The notes beneath the pieces were generated by a model. The model had not been told where the DNA came from. It did not search any database and saw nothing but the letters and a program-made list of their open reading frames with translations. From Gammaproteobacteria bacterium (GTDB lineage: Bacteria > Pseudomonadota > Gammaproteobacteria > UBA9214), in NCBI GenBank assembly GCA_030635865.1, contig DAOVYA010000007.1:1-17408 (forward strand): 17,408 nt of DNA. Reading direction: 5' to 3'. Shown piece after piece: positions 14,363 to 17,408 of the stretch (position 1 is the stretch's first letter; each line of letters starts with the position of its first letter). Both the position numbers and the translations under genes were made by a program.

Positions 14363-16618
14363 ATGGAAACCATTGAACTAGATTACGAAGGCATTGAACA
14401 ACTGCCACTGAAGACCTTTACCGAGAAGGCTTACCTGGACTATTCCATGTATGTCATTCTTGACCGGGCATTGCCGCATATCGGTGATGGTCTGAAACCG
14501 GTTCAGCGACGCATCGTTTATGCCATGTCCGAACTTGGCCTGCTGGCAAGTTCAAAGCACAAGAAGTCGGCGCGCACGGTTGGTGATGTGCTTGGCAAGT
14601 TTCATCCGCATGGCGACTCCGCCTGTTACGAGGCCATGGTGCATCTTGCGCAGTCGTTCACCTGTCGTTACCCGTTGATCGACGGCCAGGGTAACTGGGG
14701 CTCACCGGACGATCCAAAATCATTTGCCGCCATGCGTTACACCGAGGCGCGGCTGGCGCCGTTTGCCGAGGTGCTGTTGGCAGAACTGGGGCAGGGTACT
14801 GTTGACTGGGCTCCCAACTTCGACGGGACACTTGAAGAACCGAAGCTGTTGCCCGCGCGTTTACCTGCTGTGTTGTTGAACGGTGCAACCGGTATTGCAG
14901 TGGGTATGGCCACGGACATTCCACCACATAACCTGAAAGAAGTTGCCGATGCGGCCATTTTGTTACTCGACAAGCCGAAGAGTTCGATCACTGAACTCTG
15001 CAAGATAATCAAGGGTCCGGATTTTCCAACCGGCGCAGAAATCATTACCCCGAAATCCGAGCTGCTTGAAGCCTACACGAGCGGACGCGGCAGTGTGCGC
15101 ATGCGTGCCTGTTACGAACAGGAGCGAGGTGAAATTGTTGTCACTGCACTACCTTTTCAAACCTCGGGCGGAAAGGTGCTGGAGCAGATTGCCGCACAAA
15201 TGATTGCAAAGAAACTGCCCATGGTAGAAGACCTGCGGGACGAGTCCGACCATGAGAATCCGACCCGCCTTGTGATCGTGCCGCGCTCCAACCGGGTCGA
15301 TACCGGGGCGCTGATGTCACACCTGTTTGCGACCACCGACCTGGAGCGTACGGCACGCATCAACCTCAACATGATCGGCCTGGATGGAAAGCCGAGAATC
15401 AAAGACTTACGGTGTATTCTGAAGGAATGGCTTGAATTCAGGACCAGCACGGTCAGGCGCCGGATCGAACACCGTCTGGAGAAGGTGGAACGCCGCCTGC
15501 ACCTGCTCGAAGGCCTGTTGATCGCGTTTCTGAATCTGGATGAAGTCATCAGGATTATTCGCCAGGAAGACAAGCCGAAACCGGCCCTGATCAAACGCTT
15601 CAAGTTATCAGAAGAGCAGGCGGATTACATCCTTGATACAAGGCTGCGGCAACTCGCGCGTCTTGAGGAAATGAAAATAACAGGTGAGCAAAAAGAACTT
15701 GCCGAAGAGCGTGATGCCCTGCAGAAAACCCTGTCTTCAAAGGCAAGATTAAAGACGTTGATCAAGAATGAGATCAGGGCCGACACGGAGAAGTTTGGCG
15801 ATGAGCGGCGTTCAAAACTGGTTGAGCGGGAGCAGGCCCGGGTAATGGATGAGAATGTACTGGTGCCGAGTGAACTGGTCACCATTGTTTTGTCCAGGAA
15901 TGGCTGGGTACGTGTTGCCAGGGGTCACGACATCAATCCGACAGATATGAATTACAAGGCTGGCGATGAATTTGCAGCAGCGGCACAGGGACGCAGTAAT
16001 GAGTTGGCCGTGTTTATTGATTCGATGGGCAAGACCTATGCATTGCCCGCGCATACGCTGCCATCGGCAAGAGGGCAGGGTGAGCCTTTAAGCGGTCGAT
16101 TAAAACCGGCTGATGGTGCGCGCTTTACGGGCGTGATGGCTGGTAATCCAGAACAGTTATACTTGCTCGCGAGTGATTCAGGTTACGGCTTTGTAGTAAA
16201 ACTCGGTGATGTATACACGCGCAACAAGGCAGGTAAAGCGACGCTGTCTGTGCCAAAGGGTGCGAGTGTATTGCCACCGGTGCCGGTACGCAGTCTTGAA
16301 GACGACTGGATTATTGCGATATCAACCGGTGGTCACATGCTGGTGATCCCACTGGCAGATGTTCCACAGATGTCACGCGGCAAGGGAAACAGGATCATTA
16401 ATATCCCGTCTGCGAAACTGAAGGCCCGGGAGGAATATGTGAAGGCCATAGACTGTATCCAGGACGGCGAGAAGCTCACTATTTATGCAGGAAAGAAGCA
16501 CAAGACCATGAAGGCGGACGAGGTCGACGAATTTGCCGGTGAGCGGGGCCGGCGCGGGCGCAAATTACCGCGTGGCTATCAGAAAGTAGACCGGATAGAG
16601 GTGATCAGGCGTTCATAG
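14363..16618 (+). CDS. parC: DNA topoisomerase IV subunit A
   Basis: DNA-cleaving subunit of topoisomerase IV. It is 751 residues, as in E. coli ParC. The catalytic tyrosine is Tyr126 in [11 protein letters not shown], and [15 protein letters not shown] marks the winged-helix region. The quinolone-resistance region reads [16 protein letters not shown] with Ser86 and Glu90, the equivalents of E. coli Ser80 and Glu84, so no resistance substitution is seen at these two sites. The C-terminal beta-pinwheel domain (about 500-740) lacks the GyrA box typical of gyrase, as expected for ParC. The ATG at 14363 has an AGG 9 bases upstream. Confidence 0.97.
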   Translation: METIELDYEGIEQLPLKTFTEKAYLDYSMYVILDRALPHIGDGLKPVQRRIVYAMSELGLLASSKHKKSARTVGDVLGKFHPHGDSACYEAMVHLAQSFTCRYPLIDGQGNWGSPDDPKSFAAMRYTEARLAPFAEVLLAELGQGTVDWAPNFDGTLEEPKLLPARLPAVLLNGATGIAVGMATDIPPHNLKEVADAAILLLDKPKSSITELCKIIKGPDFPTGAEIITPKSELLEAYTSGRGSVRMRACYEQERGEIVVTALPFQTSGGKVLEQIAAQMIAKKLPMVEDLRDESDHENPTRLVIVPRSNRVDTGALMSHLFATTDLERTARINLNMIGLDGKPRIKDLRCILKEWLEFRTSTVRRRIEHRLEKVERRLHLLEGLLIAFLNLDEVIRIIRQEDKPKPALIKRFKLSEEQADYILDTRLRQLARLEEMKITGEQKELAEERDALQKTLSSKARLKTLIKNEIRADTEKFGDERRSKLVEREQARVMDENVLVPSELVTIVLSRNGWVRVARGHDINPTDMNYKAGDEFAAAAQGRSNELAVFIDSMGKTYALPAHTLPSARGQGEPLSGRLKPADGARFTGVMAGNPEQLYLLASDSGYGFVVKLGDVYTRNKAGKATLSVPKGASVLPPVPVRSLEDDWIIAISTGGHMLVIPLADVPQMSRGKGNRIINIPSAKLKAREEYVKAIDCIQDGEKLTIYAGKKHKTMKADEVDEFAGERGRRGRKLPRGYQKVDRIEVIRRS

Positions 16619-16635
16619 CTGTCATTCTTCTCATC

Positions 16636-16693
16636 GTAGGACCGGCGCCCCCGCCGGGAATGGTTGGTATTCCCCGCGAGGCGCGGGTCCTAC
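16636..16693. repeat. REP-like palindrome, copy 1
   Basis: Imperfect hairpin: an arm beginning GTAGGACCGGCGCCCC, a GGTTGGT loop, and an arm ending GGCGCGGGTCCTAC. The start is 79 bases before the start of copy 2, in the same orientation. It begins 17 bases after the parC stop and may act as a transcription terminator or mRNA stabiliser. Confidence 0.8.
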
Positions 16694-16714
16694 CGGAAAC
16701 CAGGACCCAAAACC

Positions 16715-16772
16715 GTAGGACCGGAGCCCCCGCCAGGAATGGTTGGTATTCCCCGCGAGGCACGGGTCCTTC
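16715..16772. repeat. REP-like palindrome, copy 2
   Basis: Same 58-base unit as copy 1 with a few differences (GGAGCCCC for GGCGCCCC, CAGG for CGGG, GGCACGGG for GGCGCGGG, and a last CTTC for CTAC). The changes are in one arm or the other, so the stem is slightly weakened. The two copies are direct, not inverted, repeats of one another. Confidence 0.8.
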
Positions 16773-16802
16773 CAATTCGGCAACGGCATGCCTGGAAACC
16801 GG

Positions 16803-16808
16803 TATACT
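16803..16808 (+). promoter_or_regulatory. Candidate -10 element of the RNA-binding protein gene
   Basis: TATACT lies about 25 bases before the ATG at 16834. No convincing -35 is seen 16-18 bases upstream. A GAGGAA Shine-Dalgarno is at 16822-16827. Confidence 0.4.
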
Positions 16809-16833
16809 GTCCTCCTAAATCGAGGAAATAAAT

Positions 16834-17106
16834 ATGAAAAAGCTGTTTGTTGGCAACCTGCCACAGGACGCCACTGAAGAATCTGTGAACGAGATGTTTT
16901 CTGCCTATGGGACCGTGCGCTCCATCAGCGTGGCGTCCGATATCTTTACCGGTAGATGCAAGGGCTTCGGTTTCATCGAAATGGAAGGCCACGAGGCCCG
17001 TGCCGCACAGGCGGCGCTGGATGGCAACATGGTCGACGGCGGTGACCGATCCCTGCGCGTGCGTTTCGAAGACCCGCGGGCCGTGCGTGGACGCAAGCGC
17101 CGTTAG
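16834..17106 (+). CDS. Single-RRM RNA-binding protein
   Basis: 90-residue RNA-binding protein with one RRM fold. The RNP2 motif LFVGNL is at 4-9 and RNP1 KGFGFIEM at 43-50, including the two aromatic residues that stack on RNA bases. The basic tail RGRKRR ends the protein; no glycine-rich domain is present. Small proteins of this kind in proteobacteria and cyanobacteria are often induced by cold or stress, but no cold-shock element was recognised here. The start has a well-placed GAGGAA, and the gene follows the REP pair downstream of parC. It is likely its own transcription unit. Targets are unknown. Confidence 0.93.
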   Translation: MKKLFVGNLPQDATEESVNEMFSAYGTVRSISVASDIFTGRCKGFGFIEMEGHEARAAQAALDGNMVDGGDRSLRVRFEDPRAVRGRKRR

Positions 17107-17170
17107 GCTCACCGCGATGCCTGGCCGCGGACATTCAACACTAAAGAAAACAGACTCCCGAAGAGCCCGT

Positions 17171-17211
17171 TTTCACTCAGTCTCGGCCAATACAAGACCT
17201 TCAGAGTGAAA
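17171..17211. terminator. Inverted repeat between convergent genes, possible terminator
   Basis: TTTCACTC (17171-17178) and GAGTGAAA (17204-17211) form a perfect 8-bp stem with a 25-base loop in the 179-base gap between the RRM gene (+) and the TPR fragment (-). The large loop and missing T-run make a terminator role uncertain. I see no gene in 17107-17285. Confidence 0.25.
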
Positions 17212-17285
17212 TTCAATCAGTTGCGGGTAAAAAGGATATACACCGATCAATACTCGATCGCATAACCGGTAAATGGTCCGCGCGC

Positions 17286-17408
17286 CTATTTACCCTGCTG
17301 TTGTTTTAATTGTTCCAGTTTTGCCAGTACCCGGGCGGCACGATCTATGCGTTCTTTCAGATCCTTGTTTTCCGGGTCGAGTTCCAGCGCTTCTGCCCAG
17401 GCCCTGAT
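17286..17408 (-). CDS. C-terminal end of a probable TPR-repeat protein (truncated by window)
   Basis: The last 40 codons and a TAG stop of a gene that enters from the right edge. The peptide AWAEALELDPENKDLKERI has the spacing of the end of a tetratricopeptide repeat and runs into a Lys/Gln-rich helix (LAKLEQLKQQQ). Such tails are common in small TPR proteins. The fragment is too short for a family name. Confidence 0.7.
   Translation of the reverse strand: MRAWAEALELDPENKDLKERIDRAARVLAKLEQLKQQQGK

Noticed and set aside
13795..14373. 192-codon - strand frame across the parE end and the repeat
   Set aside because: Antisense to parE, and the rest is translation of the MITE-like element; the LPQRAQSTQRK type of peptide is typical of it.
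16810..16826. TCCTC/GAGGA hairpin hiding the Shine-Dalgarno of the RRM gene
   Set aside because: The stem is only 5 bp, and if TATACT at 16803 is the -10 then the 5' arm is at or before the transcription start.

Overview
This window looks like the chromosome of a gammaproteobacterium with moderate GC content. The protein sequences are typically gammaproteobacterial: ParE, ParC, PgpA and IspA read like close relatives of the E. coli proteins. The gene order ribD-ribE-ribB(A)-ribH-nusB-thiL-pgpA is a familiar housekeeping cluster in that class. I cannot name a genus. No tRNA, rRNA, CRISPR array or transposase gene was recognised.

Layout. (1) Positions 1-5077, + strand: a riboflavin/thiamine/phospholipid operon. 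It starts inside ribD (truncated by the window edge) and continues with riboflavin synthase, a RibB-type protein with a degenerate GTP cyclohydrolase II half, lumazine synthase, NusB, ThiL and PgpA. (2) 5113-6503: a divergent pair, a class I glutamine amidotransferase-like protein (-) and an exported retropepsin-like aspartic protease (+). (3) 6504-6755: a nested dispersed repeat between convergent genes. (4) 6756-8910, - strand: xseB and ispA, overlapping, then folE2 with its own likely promoter and a structured-looking leader. (5) 9002-11530, + strand: a rubrerythrin, a GlpC/HdrD-like double-cluster Fe-S protein and a DUF3501 protein, headed by a strong promoter with a PerR/Fur-like palindrome over the start point. 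(6) 11609-12154: an exported CNP1-like protein. (7) 12188-16618: parE and parC (topoisomerase IV), separated by a 225-bp MITE-like inverted repeat. (8) 16636-16772: two tandem REP-like palindromes. (9) 16834-17106: a single-RRM RNA-binding protein. (10) 17286-17408, - strand: the C-terminus of a probable TPR protein.

How the genes fit together. RibD, RibB, RibH and RibE cover the middle and end of riboflavin synthesis. The GTP cyclohydrolase II step appears to be missing here, because the RibA-like half of the RibB fusion lacks the zinc-binding cysteines. FolE2 makes the first folate/pterin precursor from GTP without the usual zinc enzyme. The rubrerythrin/Fe-S/DUF3501 group looks like a peroxide-responsive redox module and is the best candidate for an incompletely described system. 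Three kinds of non-coding repeat (1411-1448 with 6517-6713, 14102-14326, 16636-16772) occupy the larger intergenic gaps. No gene-free stretch exceeds 300 bases.
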